NCBI RefSeq assembly: GCF_023544465.1
Contig: NZ_JALPVL010000001.1
Location: forward strand, 930,001 to 994,000
DNA: 64,000 bases
Direction of reading: 5' to 3'
DNA from: Paractinoplanes maris
GTDB lineage: Bacteria; Actinomycetota; Actinomycetes; Mycobacteriales; Micromonosporaceae
Made by a program: the position numbers and the translations under genes. Positions 17,291 to 28,575 of the stretch are shown here, piece by piece. Every line of letters starts with the position of its first letter. Position 1 is the first letter of the stretch. The notes under the pieces were generated by a model, which saw only the letters and a list, made by a program, of their open reading frames with translations, was not told the DNA's origin and ran no database searches.

Positions 17291-19083
17291 AGGTCGATCT
17301 GCAGCAGGTCGGTCCCGCGGTCGGCGGCGTAACCCCGGACGTCGGCCGCCCCGAGCCGGGCCGCGTCGGCGGCGACGTCGTCGTCCATCGTCTGGCTCTG
17401 CCGTTCGGCGGTCACCCGGGCCACGTAGTGCTCGATCTCGCGCTCGCGCACCGCCTCGTCCCAGCTCAGGGCCTCCCCCATCACGGCCGCCGCGTGGGCC
17501 ACCGACTCGCTGCCCCGGTGGGCCGTCTCGATCGAGATGCGCAGCCGCCGGGTCAGCACGTCGTCCAGGTGCAGGGCGCCTTCGGCGAGAGCGGCGTACG
17601 CCACCTCGGCCGCCAGGTATTCCGGCGCCCCGGCCAGCGGCGCGGCCAGCTGCGGATCCGCCTTGATCATCGCCAGCAGGTGAACCGTCAGCGTGCCGTA
17701 CCGCTCGAGCAGGTGCTCGATCACGCCGGTGGTGACGCCGTGGCGCCGGGCCGTGTCCTGCCGGTCGCGCCACGCGGCGGCGTAGCCGTCGGCCCCGAGC
17801 AGCGGCAGATCCGCCGTCCGGGATGGGTGCTCCACCCCCAGCCGCCGCACCGCCCGGTCGATGACGTCGGCCGCCATCACCCGGTAGGTCGTGTATTTAC
17901 CCCCGGCCACCAGCAGCAGCCCCAGCATCGGCTCGACCACCGCGTGCTCGCGGGACAGCTTGGACGTCGAGTCGGCCTCGCCCGAGAGCAGCGGCCGCAG
18001 CCCGGCATAGACGCCCTCGATGTCGTCGACGGTCAGCGGCCGGTCGAGCACCTCGTTGACCTGGTCGAGCAGGTAGCGGATGTCGCGCGCGGAGGCCGCC
18101 GGGTGGGACCGGTCGAGCTTCCAGTCGGTGTCGGTGGTGCCGATGATCCAGTGGCCGCCCCACGGGATGACGAAGAGCACCGAGGTGGGCGTGCGCAGGA
18201 TGAGCCCGGCCTCGCCGGTGATCGCCGAGCGCGGCACGACCAGGTGCACGCCCTTGGACGCGCGGACCCGCAGGCCGGGGCGCACGCCCACATCGCGCAG
18301 CATCTGCGACATGTCGTCGCTCCAGACGCCGGTCGCGGCGACGACCGTCCGCGCCCGCACCTCGAACTCCGGCGAGTCGGGCGACTCCAGGTCACGGACC
18401 CGGACGCCGACCACCTCGCGCGCCTCGCGGACAAAACCGACCACGCGGGCGCTGGTGACCACGGCCGCGCCCAGGCTGGCGGCCGTGCGGGCCAGGTTGA
18501 CCACCAGGCGGGCGTCGTCGACCTGGCCGTCGTAGTAGCGGATCGCACCGCTGACTGCCTCGGCCCGCAGGCTCGGGAAGAGGTGGCGGGCGCCGTCGCG
18601 GCTGAGGTGCCGGTGCAGCGGCATGCCCCGGCCGGGGCCGAAGACGCCGGCGAAGACGTCATAGGCCGCGACGCCGAGCCCGTAGTAGGCCCGGCGGCCC
18701 ACCCGGGCGACCGGGTGGCCGGCCGGCAGCGGCACCAGGATCGGCACCGGCCGGACGAGATGGGGAGCCAGCCGGGTCGAGAGCAGCCCCCGCTCGGTGA
18801 GCGCCTCGTGCACCAGGTGCAGCTCGAGCTGCTCGAGATAGCGCAACCCGCCGTGGATCAGCTTGCTGGAGCGGCTCGAGGTGCCCGCGGCCAGGTCACG
18901 GGCCTCGACCAGGGCCACCTTGAGCCCCCGGGAGGCCGCGTCGAGAGCGGCGCCGGCGCCGGTGACCCCGCCGCCGATGACCAGGACGTCGAACTGCTCG
19001 TCACGCAGGCGTCGGAGGTCGGCCAGGCGCCGGATCGGGGAGAGCCGGCCGGCCGCGTAACGGGAGACGGTGGGTTCGCGCAC
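17287..19083 (-). CDS. glpD: Glycerol-3-phosphate dehydrogenase GlpD
   Basis: 598-residue FAD-dependent, membrane-associated enzyme oxidising glycerol-3-phosphate to dihydroxyacetone phosphate and passing electrons to quinone. The FAD-binding DVLVIGGGVTGAGAALDAASRG lies near residue 34, then GTSSRSSKLIHGGLRYLEQ, the GlpD signature. The C-terminal DAO_C domain follows residue ~400. GTG at 19083 is chosen: TAACGT ends 7 nt upstream, giving a likely leaderless start, and the longer frame to 19218 adds residues not typical of GlpD. It is followed by the overlapping DUF4031 gene. No glpK or glpF is seen nearby. Confidence 0.95.
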   Translation of the reverse strand: MREPTVSRYAAGRLSPIRRLADLRRLRDEQFDVLVIGGGVTGAGAALDAASRGLKVALVEARDLAAGTSSRSSKLIHGGLRYLEQLELHLVHEALTERGLLSTRLAPHLVRPVPILVPLPAGHPVARVGRRAYYGLGVAAYDVFAGVFGPGRGMPLHRHLSRDGARHLFPSLRAEAVSGAIRYYDGQVDDARLVVNLARTAASLGAAVVTSARVVGFVREAREVVGVRVRDLESPDSPEFEVRARTVVAATGVWSDDMSQMLRDVGVRPGLRVRASKGVHLVVPRSAITGEAGLILRTPTSVLFVIPWGGHWIIGTTDTDWKLDRSHPAASARDIRYLLDQVNEVLDRPLTVDDIEGVYAGLRPLLSGEADSTSKLSREHAVVEPMLGLLLVAGGKYTTYRVMAADVIDRAVRRLGVEHPSRTADLPLLGADGYAAAWRDRQDTARRHGVTTGVIEHLLERYGTLTVHLLAMIKADPQLAAPLAGAPEYLAAEVAYAALAEGALHLDDVLTRRLRISIETAHRGSESVAHAAAVMGEALSWDEAVREREIEHYVARVTAERQSQTMDDDVAADAARLGAADVRGYAADRGTDLLQIDL

Positions 19084-19090
19084 CTGTCCC

Positions 19091-19096
19091 ACGTTA
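19091..19096 (-). promoter_or_regulatory. -10 hexamer TAACGT before glpD, leaderless-type
   Basis: Ends 7 nt before the chosen GTG of glpD and supports that start over the upstream ones. Confidence 0.4.
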
Positions 19097-19216
19097 GCGC
19101 TCGCACCGCTCCCGAAGTCGCTCGCTGCCGCAACCGTCCCGCACTCAGCCGTCCCTAGCGTCGATAGTTCTGGACCGCTGGAGTCCGGGTGCGACGCCGA
19201 GACAACGGGGATCTTC

Positions 19217-22200
19217 ATGCACCGTGCCGTTCTGCGGTCCCAGGCCTATCGAGGATTGGTCCTGGTAGTGGTGACCGCGGTCGCGCTGACTGCGACGATC
19301 ACCTTGCTCGGCAACCGGGCGGACGCGGCCATCACCACCGCCTTCAGCTCCCGCTTCGAGGCCAACGTCAACGGCTCGATCGTGCTCCGCGGCAACACCA
19401 ACATGGTGTGCCCGGTCGCCGCGACCGGCTGCACCGACGGTCAGAACGGCCTGGCCACCGGAAACACCGGCACGTTGAACAACAACAACTACGTCATGGA
19501 GTACGCGAACGCGGACAACGACGCGTCGACCTTCAACGACAGCACGACGACCATCGGGCTCCCGGCCGGCAGCAAGGTCCTCTTCGCCGGCCTCTACTGG
19601 AGCGCCGACACCTCGGCCGGCGCGAACGGCGCCGTCGCCCGGAGCGCGGCCGGCAAGGGCACGGTCAAGTTCCGTACGCCCGGCGCGGCCTGGCAGGCGG
19701 TGACCAGCTCGACCGTCTTCACGAACGCCACCAACTCGGCCTATCAGGGCTTCGCCGACGTGACGGCGCTGGTGTCGGGCGCGGGCAACGGCGTCTACGG
19801 CGTGGCCGACATCCAGGCCGGCACCGGCAAGGACCGGTACGCCGGCTGGTCGCTCGCGATCGCCTATCAGAACTCGGCCGAGCCCATGCACAGCCTGCGC
19901 GTCTACGACGGCTTCGGCGTGGTCAGCAGCAGCGACACCAGCGTGGTCATCCCGGTCACCGGCTTCGAGACCCCGCAGAGCGGCACCGTGAAGACCACCG
20001 TCGGCACCGTCGTCTACGAGGGTGACCTCGGCCTGACCGGCGACAACCTCAAGGTCGACAACCAGAAGATGTCCGACGCGGTGAACCCCGAGGACAACTT
20101 CTTCAACAGCACGGTGAGCGAGGCCGGCAAGCTGATCACCAGCGGGAGCTCGCCGGGCAACAAGAACCTGATGGGCGTCGACATCGACCAGTTCGACGCG
20201 ACCGGCAAGCTGGGCAACAGCGTGCGTGGCACCCAGCTGACGCTGACCACCGGCGGCGAGACGTTCTATCCGGGCGTGGTCACTTTCACCACCGACCTGT
20301 TCGCGCCGGACCTGGTGCCGACGGTGACCGGCGCCGACGTCGACGGCGGCGACCTGCTGCCGGGCGACGTGATCGAATACCGGGTCGCGGTCAGGAACAA
20401 CGGCACCGACGTCGCCCTGAACACCGTCCTCAGCAACGCGATCCCGACGCACACCACCTACGTTCCCGGCACGCTCAAGATCGAAGGCGCCGCGCGGACC
20501 GACGACTCCGGTGACGACACCGCGCAGTTCGCGGGCGGCACCGCGACCTTCGGCGTCGGCTCCACACCCAACGGCATGGCGGGCGGCTCGCTGGCCCACA
20601 ACGACACCACCCACGTCACGTTCCGGGTCCGGGTCGACGTGGACACCCCGGCCGGCTTCACGATCATCAACGTGGCCAACACCGCCTACACGGCCAAGTT
20701 CACCGGCATGGCCATCAACGGCACGCCGGCGAGCAACGGCCTGATCGTGCAACAGCCCCAGGCCGACCTGTCGGCCGCGGTCAGCGTCTCCCCCACCGCC
20801 GTCCAGCGTGTCACGTTGCCCACGGGCATCACCTACACCGTCGTGGTGACCAACAACGGCACCGACCTGGAGCCCGCCGCGCAGGCACAGCTGACGCTGC
20901 CGACCGGCATCACCACCGGGCCGCTGCCGTCGGGCTGCACGCTCGCGGGCGCGGTCGTCACCTGCTCGGCCGGCGCCCTGCTGGCCCGCAGCCAGGCCAC
21001 GTTCACCATCCTGGCCTCGGCCGGCTCGAACGCGGCTGCCGGCCCGGTGGCCACGGTGAAGGTCTCGGGCACCGGTGCCGACTCGGTGCCGGCCGACAAC
21101 ACCGCCTCGGCGACGCTGCGGGTCAACGCGGCGCCGCAGGCCGGGGCCGACACGGCGAGCACCACCAACGGCGTCCCGGTCCCGATCGAGGTCCGGGCCA
21201 ACGACAGCGACCCCGACGACGCCCGCGGCGACCTCGCCGTCACCCTGGGCACCCCGCCGGCCCACGGCCACGCGGTGGTCGAGCCGGACGGCACCATCAC
21301 CTACACGCCCGACCTGGGCTGGACCGGCACCGACTCGTTCGGGTACTTCGTGGCCGACGGCCACGGCGCCGGCGACAGCGCGACGGTCACCGTGACCACG
21401 GCCAACGCCGCCCCGGTGGCGGTGAGCGACAGCCGCTCCACGCCGTCGGGCACCCGCCTCGACATCCTGGTGCTGGACAACGACTCCGACCCCAACAACA
21501 ACCCGCTCCACGTCGACTCGATCAGCCAGCCGCAGGCCGGCGCGGGCACCGCGACGCTGACCGGCGACGTCGTCTCCTACACCCCGGCCGCCGGGTTCAC
21601 CGGCACCGCCGCGTTCAGTTACGTCGTCCAGGACAGCCTCGGCGCCCGCACCACCGGCCAGATCACGGTCGTGGTGGGCAACGCCAAGCCGCACGCCGCC
21701 GACGACCTGGCCACCGTGGCCTACCGCGGGAGCGTGACGATCGACGTGCTCGGCAACGACACCGACGCCAACGGCGACACCCTTACGGTCGCGTCGGCCG
21801 GCTCGCCCGGCCACGGCACCGCGACCATCGCCGGCGGCCGGATCGTCTATCAGGCGCCGGCCGGGTTCTCCGGGGACGCCACCTTCACGTACGTCGTCAC
21901 CGACGGCACCGACACGGACACCGCGACCGTCGTCGTCACCGTGGGCAACGCCGTCCCCACCGCGGCCGACCAGTCCGTGCACACGGCCGGTGACACCGCC
22001 GTCCGCATCGACGTGCTCCGCGGCTCGAACGACCCGAACGGCGACCCGCTGACGGTCGGCGGCTTCACCAGCCCGGCTCACGGCACCCTGGTCCACAACG
22101 CCGACGAGACGCTGACCTACACGCCGGACACCGGCTGGTCGGGTACCGACACGTTCGACTTCACGGTCGGTGACGGCCGTGGCGGCACCGCCACCAAGAA

Positions 22201-24568
22201 GGTCACCGTGGTGGTCACCAACGGCGTACCGGTCGCCCAGCCCGACTCGGTCACCGTCCCGGCCGGCACCGCCGCGACCATCGACGTGCTGGCCAACGAC
22301 CGCGACCCGAACAACGACCCGCTGACTGTCACCATCGACGTCGCGCCGGCCCACGGCACGGCCACGGTCGGGGCGAACGGCAGGGTCACGTACACCCCGG
22401 CGGCCGGCTACCTCGGCACCGACTCGTTCCACTACACGGTCGACGACGGCCGGGGCGGCACGGCCGGCGCCACAGTGACGGCCGGGGTGGTCAACACCGC
22501 TCCGGAGGCCCGCGACGACGCGGTCACCACCGACACCGACACCGCCGTCGTGATCACGCCACTGGGCAACGACCACGACCTGAACGGTGACGCCCTGCAG
22601 GTCACCGCGATCACCGCGCCCGGCAGCGGCTCCGCCGTACTGGCCGCGGACGGGACCGTCACCTACACCCCGCGAGCCGGATTCACCGGCACCGACACGT
22701 TCACCTACTCGATCCGGGACGTGCCCGGGCTCACCGACTCGGCGCTGGTGACGGTCACCGTACGCAACGCCACGCCGATCGCCGTGGACGACCGGTTCAC
22801 CGTACGGCCCGGTCTGACCACGACCCTGAACGTGCTGGCCAACGACCGCGACCCGAACACCGGCCAGTCGCTGAGCATCGCCTCGCTCGGCGCGCCGGCC
22901 AAGGGCACCGTGACCCGGAACGCGGACGGCACCGTGAGCTACCGCCCGAACGCCCTCACCGGCGGCACCGACACGTTCACCTATGTGGTCACCGACGACC
23001 TGGGGGCCACCGACACCGGCACGGTGACTGTGGTCATCGACGCGGCGCCCATCGCGACAACCGACACCGCGGCGACGGCGGCCGGCACGGTGCTCAACGT
23101 CGACGTCACGGGCAACGACACCGACCCCGAGGGCGGCGCGCTGACCCTGGTCTCGGTCGCCACCCCGCAGCACGGCACGACGTCGGTCGTCGACGGCCGG
23201 ATCCGCTATCTCCCGGTCCCCGGCTTCAGCGGCACCGACAGTTTCACCTATGTGGTGCGGGACCGGGCCGGCAACACCGCCACCGGCACGGTGACCGTGA
23301 CCGTGGCCAACGCCGTCCCGGTGGCCACCGACGACGCGGCCGCGGTGCTCGCGGGCAAATATGCCGACGTGGACGTGCTGGCCAACGACACCGACGCCAA
23401 CAGCGGCCAGACGCTGACGGTGGCCTCGGTGGGCACTGCGGCCCACGGCACCGCGTCCGTCGTGGCCGGCCGAATCCGCTACACGGCCCGGCCCGACTTC
23501 GCCGGCACCGACACCTTCACCTACACGGTGAGTGACGGTCATGGCGGCACGGCCCAGGCCACGGTCACGGTGACGGTCAGCTCGGGTGCCGCGGTCGCCG
23601 TAGCCGACCAGCGGACCACGCCCTACCGGCAGCCGGTCACCGTGCCGGTGCTGGCCAACGACCTCGACCCCGACCGCACCCTCGCGCTGCTCAGCGTCAC
23701 CACGCCCGACCACGGCACCGCGACGATCGTCGGGGACAAGGTGAAGTTCACGCCGCCGGCCGACTTCACGGGCGTGGCGAAGTTCAGCTACACGGCTGTC
23801 GACGGCGACGGCAACCACGTCACCACCACGGTCACGGTCGCCGTCGGGGCGCCGCCGGTGGTGCCGGACAAGTCGCTGAGTGCCCACCCGGACAAGGCCG
23901 TGAAGATCACGCTGCCCACCACCGACGAGCACGGTGTGCCGGTCACAGTGCGGTCGATCAGCCGGCCGAAGCACGGAACGGCCAGGCTCAACGCCGACGG
24001 CACGGTCACCTACGTGGCGGCGAAGGGCTTCAGCGGCACCGACAGCTTCACCTACGAGGTGGTCGACGCGGACGGCAACGTCGCCCAGGGCACAATCACG
24101 ATCAAGGTGGTCGGAGTGAACACGGCTCCCACTGCCCAGAACGACGCCGTCGCGGTCGATGCCGGCGACTCGGTGGTGATCGCTCCACTCAAGAACGACA
24201 TGGACGCCGACGCGGACGCCCTGACAATCGTGAAGATCGGTAAGCCGCGGCACGGCACGGCGGTGCTCAACAGCGACGGCACGGTCACCTACGCACCCAG
24301 CAAGTCCTACGCGGGCGGGGTCGACTCGTTCCTCTATTCGGTCAGCGACGGCCACGGCGGCACCGCCACCGCGATCGTCACCATCACCGTGAACGAGGTC
24401 GCGGCGGGCACCGGCGACGACAAGCTCGCCAAGACCGGCCTGAACGTGATCTCGGTGGTCGTGGCGGGCGGCATCGCCGTCCTGGTCGGCGGGTTCCTGC
24501 TGATGGCGGGCGGCGTCCCGATGCTGGGCAGCCCCGGTCGGCACCGCCCCGGACGCCACCGCGGCTGA
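19217..24568 (+). CDS. Giant LAKTG-anchored surface protein with DUF11 and cadherin-like repeats
   Basis: 1783 residues from ATG. Order: signal peptide (about 1-36, ending ADA), a beta-rich N-terminal region of ~360 residues with conserved-looking YAGWSLAIAYQNS, two DUF11-type domains (RVAVRNNGTDVALN and YTVVVTNNGTDLEP), then about twelve cadherin/VCBS-like domains of ~90 residues. The repeats share a DVLANDxDPNxDxLTV start and a GTVTYTPAxGFxGTDSFTYxVxDG core; their Asp-rich loops suggest calcium binding. The C terminus is a cell-wall sorting signal: LAKTG, a hydrophobic helix, and a basic tail. LAxTG is the motif of class E sortases. No sortase gene is nearby. Adhesion or a surface-layer role is inferred. 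Confidence 0.9.
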   Translation: MHRAVLRSQAYRGLVLVVVTAVALTATITLLGNRADAAITTAFSSRFEANVNGSIVLRGNTNMVCPVAATGCTDGQNGLATGNTGTLNNNNYVMEYANADNDASTFNDSTTTIGLPAGSKVLFAGLYWSADTSAGANGAVARSAAGKGTVKFRTPGAAWQAVTSSTVFTNATNSAYQGFADVTALVSGAGNGVYGVADIQAGTGKDRYAGWSLAIAYQNSAEPMHSLRVYDGFGVVSSSDTSVVIPVTGFETPQSGTVKTTVGTVVYEGDLGLTGDNLKVDNQKMSDAVNPEDNFFNSTVSEAGKLITSGSSPGNKNLMGVDIDQFDATGKLGNSVRGTQLTLTTGGETFYPGVVTFTTDLFAPDLVPTVTGADVDGGDLLPGDVIEYRVAVRNNGTDVALNTVLSNAIPTHTTYVPGTLKIEGAARTDDSGDDTAQFAGGTATFGVGSTPNGMAGGSLAHNDTTHVTFRVRVDVDTPAGFTIINVANTAYTAKFTGMAINGTPASNGLIVQQPQADLSAAVSVSPTAVQRVTLPTGITYTVVVTNNGTDLEPAAQAQLTLPTGITTGPLPSGCTLAGAVVTCSAGALLARSQATFTILASAGSNAAAGPVATVKVSGTGADSVPADNTASATLRVNAAPQAGADTASTTNGVPVPIEVRANDSDPDDARGDLAVTLGTPPAHGHAVVEPDGTITYTPDLGWTGTDSFGYFVADGHGAGDSATVTVTTANAAPVAVSDSRSTPSGTRLDILVLDNDSDPNNNPLHVDSISQPQAGAGTATLTGDVVSYTPAAGFTGTAAFSYVVQDSLGARTTGQITVVVGNAKPHAADDLATVAYRGSVTIDVLGNDTDANGDTLTVASAGSPGHGTATIAGGRIVYQAPAGFSGDATFTYVVTDGTDTDTATVVVTVGNAVPTAADQSVHTAGDTAVRIDVLRGSNDPNGDPLTVGGFTSPAHGTLVHNADETLTYTPDTGWSGTDTFDFTVGDGRGGTATKKVTVVVTNGVPVAQPDSVTVPAGTAATIDVLANDRDPNNDPLTVTIDVAPAHGTATVGANGRVTYTPAAGYLGTDSFHYTVDDGRGGTAGATVTAGVVNTAPEARDDAVTTDTDTAVVITPLGNDHDLNGDALQVTAITAPGSGSAVLAADGTVTYTPRAGFTGTDTFTYSIRDVPGLTDSALVTVTVRNATPIAVDDRFTVRPGLTTTLNVLANDRDPNTGQSLSIASLGAPAKGTVTRNADGTVSYRPNALTGGTDTFTYVVTDDLGATDTGTVTVVIDAAPIATTDTAATAAGTVLNVDVTGNDTDPEGGALTLVSVATPQHGTTSVVDGRIRYLPVPGFSGTDSFTYVVRDRAGNTATGTVTVTVANAVPVATDDAAAVLAGKYADVDVLANDTDANSGQTLTVASVGTAAHGTASVVAGRIRYTARPDFAGTDTFTYTVSDGHGGTAQATVTVTVSSGAAVAVADQRTTPYRQPVTVPVLANDLDPDRTLALLSVTTPDHGTATIVGDKVKFTPPADFTGVAKFSYTAVDGDGNHVTTTVTVAVGAPPVVPDKSLSAHPDKAVKITLPTTDEHGVPVTVRSISRPKHGTARLNADGTVTYVAAKGFSGTDSFTYEVVDADGNVAQGTITIKVVGVNTAPTAQNDAVAVDAGDSVVIAPLKNDMDADADALTIVKIGKPRHGTAVLNSDGTVTYAPSKSYAGGVDSFLYSVSDGHGGTATAIVTITVNEVAAGTGDDKLAKTGLNVISVVVAGGIAVLVGGFLLMAGGVPMLGSPGRHRPGRHRG
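21120..24400 (+). repeat. About twelve tandem ~90-codon cadherin-like domain repeats
   Basis: Repeat units of roughly 260-280 bp inside the surface protein gene. They are alike in protein sequence (ANDxDPNxD near the start, GTDSFTY near the end) but diverged in DNA, so the array is old and kept by selection. The eleventh unit, starting VVPDKSLSAHPDK, lacks the ANDxD loop. Confidence 0.85.
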
Positions 24569-24581
24569 TCCGGGCCGACGA

Positions 24582-24613
24582 AAAGGGCGGGTCGCCGAGG
24601 CGACCCGCCCTTT
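24582..24613. terminator. Strong bidirectional terminator
   Basis: A 15-base arm AAAGGGCGGGTCGCC meets its exact complement after two bases, between the convergent surface-protein gene and groEL. The arms begin with AAA and end with TTT, so both strands give a GC stem followed by U residues. Confidence 0.9.
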
Positions 24614-24634
24614 CCTGTGAACTAGAGCATGGAC

Positions 24635-26350
<1,716 letters not shown>

Positions 26351-26464
26351 TCACCACCTGGCGATGTGACGTCCTCAGGTCGAGCCGGATAGCCCGCGAC
26401 GACCGGCCCCGTGCCCCGGCGCCGATGGCGGCACCGCGACCGGAACCCCACCGTCCCGACCTGC

Positions 26465-26491
26465 TTGGCACTCAGGAGACCCGAGTGCCAA
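26465..26491 (-). promoter_or_regulatory. CIRCE operator (HrcA site) 1
   Basis: TTGGCACTC, nine bases, then its exact complement GAGTGCCAA: a perfect CIRCE inverted repeat about 210 bp upstream of groEL. HrcA binding here represses chaperonin genes until heat shock. Confidence 0.9.
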
Positions 26492-26499
26492 TGACCTGT

Positions 26500-26526
26500 T
26501 TAGCACTCCCCGGGGTCGAGTGCAAG
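26500..26526 (-). promoter_or_regulatory. CIRCE operator (HrcA site) 2
   Basis: TTAGCACTC-N9-GAGTGCAAG, 35 bp from the first copy measured centre to centre. The left arm is the canonical CIRCE half; the right arm departs from the complement in its last three bases (AAG for TAA). It extends to within 24 bp of the next gene's stop. Confidence 0.8.
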
Positions 26527-26549
26527 AAAACGGCCCGCGACGGGGACCC

Positions 26550-27470
26550 TCACTCCTCGGGGGCGGCCTGCTCGCCGAACAGGGATCGGCTGGTCACCGG
26601 TTTCTCGGCCCGCCGAGCCTGGGCGTACGTGACCAGGGCGGCGATCGCCCACAGCTGAACCGCCACCACGCCGGCCACGGTCGCGGCAGCCTCGCCGAGC
26701 CAGGCGTCGGCCGCCCGGGGCACCACGGTGACCCCGGCCGCCGCGGCGATCAGGCCGACCGGCCGGACGAGCGAGAGCAGGTGCACCGCCCGGCGCCGCC
26801 CATGACCGCGTTCGATCAGCACGACACAGCCCAGGACGCCGCCGAAGGTCAGCACCCCGGTCGAGACGACCCCCAGCACGAGGGCGAGCGGGACGGCCGC
26901 GGCCAGGCCGAACTGCTCCTCGGTGAGCAGCAGCGGCAGGCTGCCGGTGAGCACCGAGAAGGCGGCGAACCACAGCCACAGCGAGCGCAGCCGCAGGGCG
27001 ACCAGCGACCAGACGCGGCCCGGCCGGGGCCGGAGCCGGTCGGCCGCCCGGGGCAGCGCGATGCCGGCCACCCCGGCCAGCGCGAGCACCTGGGGCAGCG
27101 CCGACACGGCCAGATAGGCCAGCCACATCACCGGGAGCAGCAGCAGACCCAGGCCGCTGGCCAGGTCGGAGAGGGCGGGCGCGGTCACCACGGCCTCGTC
27201 GATCCGGCCGACGAAGAAGTGCATCGGCAGCGCGGCCAGCGCCATCACCGGCAGCAGGGCGAGCCCGTTGCGGGCCAGCACCGCCCCGAACCGCTGCGTC
27301 CACGCCGTCTGGCCGGGCCCGGCGACGAGCGGATCGGTCCACGACGGGGCCGGCGGCACGAACCCCCGGGACAGCGTGAGGTCGGCCGTGCGTCCCTCGG
27401 GGTCGAAGGGATCGGCGGCGGCCACCACCGGTGCCTCGACCATGAAGATGCGCGCTTCGCCGTGGTCCAC
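26550..27470 (-). CDS. Membrane protein of unknown function
   Basis: 306 residues from a GTG with AAGG 7 nt upstream; an ATG at 27443 and a GTG at 27476 are alternatives. The first ~60 residues are polar and proline-rich (VPPAPSWTDPLVAGPGQTAWTQRFG). About six hydrophobic helices follow, with a basic loop RAADRLRPRPGRVWSLVALRLRSLW and another GHGRRRAVHLLSLVRP. It has no motif I can assign. It is transcribed toward groEL, whose CIRCE sites begin 24 bp beyond its stop, and is divergent from a GNAT gene. Confidence 0.75.
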   Translation of the reverse strand: MDHGEARIFMVEAPVVAAADPFDPEGRTADLTLSRGFVPPAPSWTDPLVAGPGQTAWTQRFGAVLARNGLALLPVMALAALPMHFFVGRIDEAVVTAPALSDLASGLGLLLLPVMWLAYLAVSALPQVLALAGVAGIALPRAADRLRPRPGRVWSLVALRLRSLWLWFAAFSVLTGSLPLLLTEEQFGLAAAVPLALVLGVVSTGVLTFGGVLGCVVLIERGHGRRRAVHLLSLVRPVGLIAAAAGVTVVPRAADAWLGEAAATVAGVVAVQLWAIAALVTYAQARRAEKPVTSRSLFGEQAAPEE

Positions 27471-27568
27471 CGGCACACCTTGCCTGACCAGCGGCCCTGA
27501 CCGCCACCCCGTCCGATTCGCGCCAATCCGCTTGCCGGGACGACCACGATCAGGGTAGTCAGGACGGC

Positions 27569-28078
27569 ATGGGGAGCTGGACTGTGCACCGGGTGACGCC
27601 CGACGACGCGGCTCGCATGCGCGCGCTACGGCTGGAGATGCTGGCCGACAGCCCGCTGGCCTTCCTCGAGACGCTGGCCGACGCGGCCGCGCGGCCGCAC
27701 GAGGCCTACCGGCAGCGGATCGTCCAGGCCTCGGCCGGTGACAGCATCGCCAATTTTGTGGCCGACCCGGGTCACGGCGGCCGGCTGATCGGGCACGCGG
27801 GCGGCACGGTGGCGCCCGAGTTCCCGGGCGAGACGGTGATCTTCGCGGTGTATGTCACGCCGGCTCACCGCGGCGGCAAGGTGCTGGCCGAGCTGATCGA
27901 GGCGGTCAACGAGTGGACCCGGGCCGCGGGGCGCAAGCGGGCCCTGCTCGAGGTGGTCGTGGGCAACGATCGAGCCGTCCGGGCGTACGAGAAGCTGGGG
28001 TTCACCGACACCGGCGAGCGCGTGCCGCACCCGGTGATCCCGACGCTCACCGAGCTGCGGATGCGCCGGAGCCTCTGA
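27569..28078 (+). CDS. GNAT-family N-acetyltransferase
   Basis: 169 residues starting at ATG. The GNAT fold is visible: N-terminal [18 protein letters not shown] with LAFLETL, the central strand [23 protein letters not shown] holding the acetyl-CoA loop (a loose R-G-G-K variant), and [24 protein letters not shown] near the end. The acceptor substrate is unknown. Its TGA overlaps the next ATG (TGATG), so the two genes are probably translated together. Confidence 0.85.
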   Translation: MGSWTVHRVTPDDAARMRALRLEMLADSPLAFLETLADAAARPHEAYRQRIVQASAGDSIANFVADPGHGGRLIGHAGGTVAPEFPGETVIFAVYVTPAHRGGKVLAELIEAVNEWTRAAGRKRALLEVVVGNDRAVRAYEKLGFTDTGERVPHPVIPTLTELRMRRSL

Positions 28079-28575
28079 TGGCCGCGCGACACGTCACCAG
28101 GGGCGTCCTGACCGCCCTGAACGGCACCACGGGGGCCGGGCTGCTGCTCGCCCTGGCCACCCGGGCCCGCATCCGCCGGGGCCGCCACGGCGTGCTGATC
28201 GCCGAGGGATACCGCCTGCCCGTCCCGCCGGCGTCCTGCTTCACGGTCGGCTCGGTGATCCTGACCCGGCGCAGCGCGCAGTGGCTGCTCGACGAGCAAC
28301 GGGCCGAGCTGTTCGCCCACGAGCACCGCCACGCGGGGCAGTACGCCGTGCTCGGGCCGCTGTTCTGGCCGGCCTACTGGGTCGCCTGCGGCTACTCCTA
28401 CGTGACCACGGGCTCGTGGGGCGTCCGCAACTTCTTCGAGAGGAACGCCGGGCTGAGGGCCGGTGGATACCCCACCGACCTCCCGCTGCGCCCGTGGCTG
28501 AACCGGCTGCCGCTCAGAGGTCCTTCTGCCACTCGATCCAGGCGTCGACGGGACGGAAGCCCATCGCCAGATTGA
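28078..28575 (+). CDS. Small protein with HExxH motif, function unknown
   Basis: 165 residues; the ATG shares one base with the GNAT stop. A short N-terminal hydrophobic stretch ([21 protein letters not shown]) is followed by a globular part with [27 protein letters not shown] satisfies the zincin HExxH pattern, which could mean a small metalloprotease-like fold or be chance. An aromatic stretch [13 protein letters not shown] follows and the C terminus is basic. The 3' end overlaps the convergent GNAT gene by 62 bp, so the last ~20 codons are less certain. I do not recognise the family. Confidence 0.65.
   Translation: MAARHVTRGVLTALNGTTGAGLLLALATRARIRRGRHGVLIAEGYRLPVPPASCFTVGSVILTRRSAQWLLDEQRAELFAHEHRHAGQYAVLGPLFWPAYWVACGYSYVTTGSWGVRNFFERNAGLRAGGYPTDLPLRPWLNRLPLRGPSATRSRRRRDGSPSPD

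Noticed and set aside
17291-17773. A longer DUF4031 protein reaching into glpD
   Set aside because: This part lies in another phase within glpD, is Arg/Gly-rich and has no motif. The TTG at 17290 gives the standard family start.
19145-24559. A continuous 1804-codon open frame on the minus strand opposite the surface protein gene
   Set aside because: It mirrors the codon bias of the plus-strand gene, is dominated by Arg, Val, Gly and His with no motif or ribosome-binding site, and the plus frame has signal peptide, repeats and sorting signal. High GC makes such shadows common.
24582-24613. Operator for groEL
   Set aside because: The palindrome lies beyond the 3' ends of two convergent genes and has A/T-flanked GC stems, which fits a terminator. 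The operators are the CIRCE sites at the other end of groEL.
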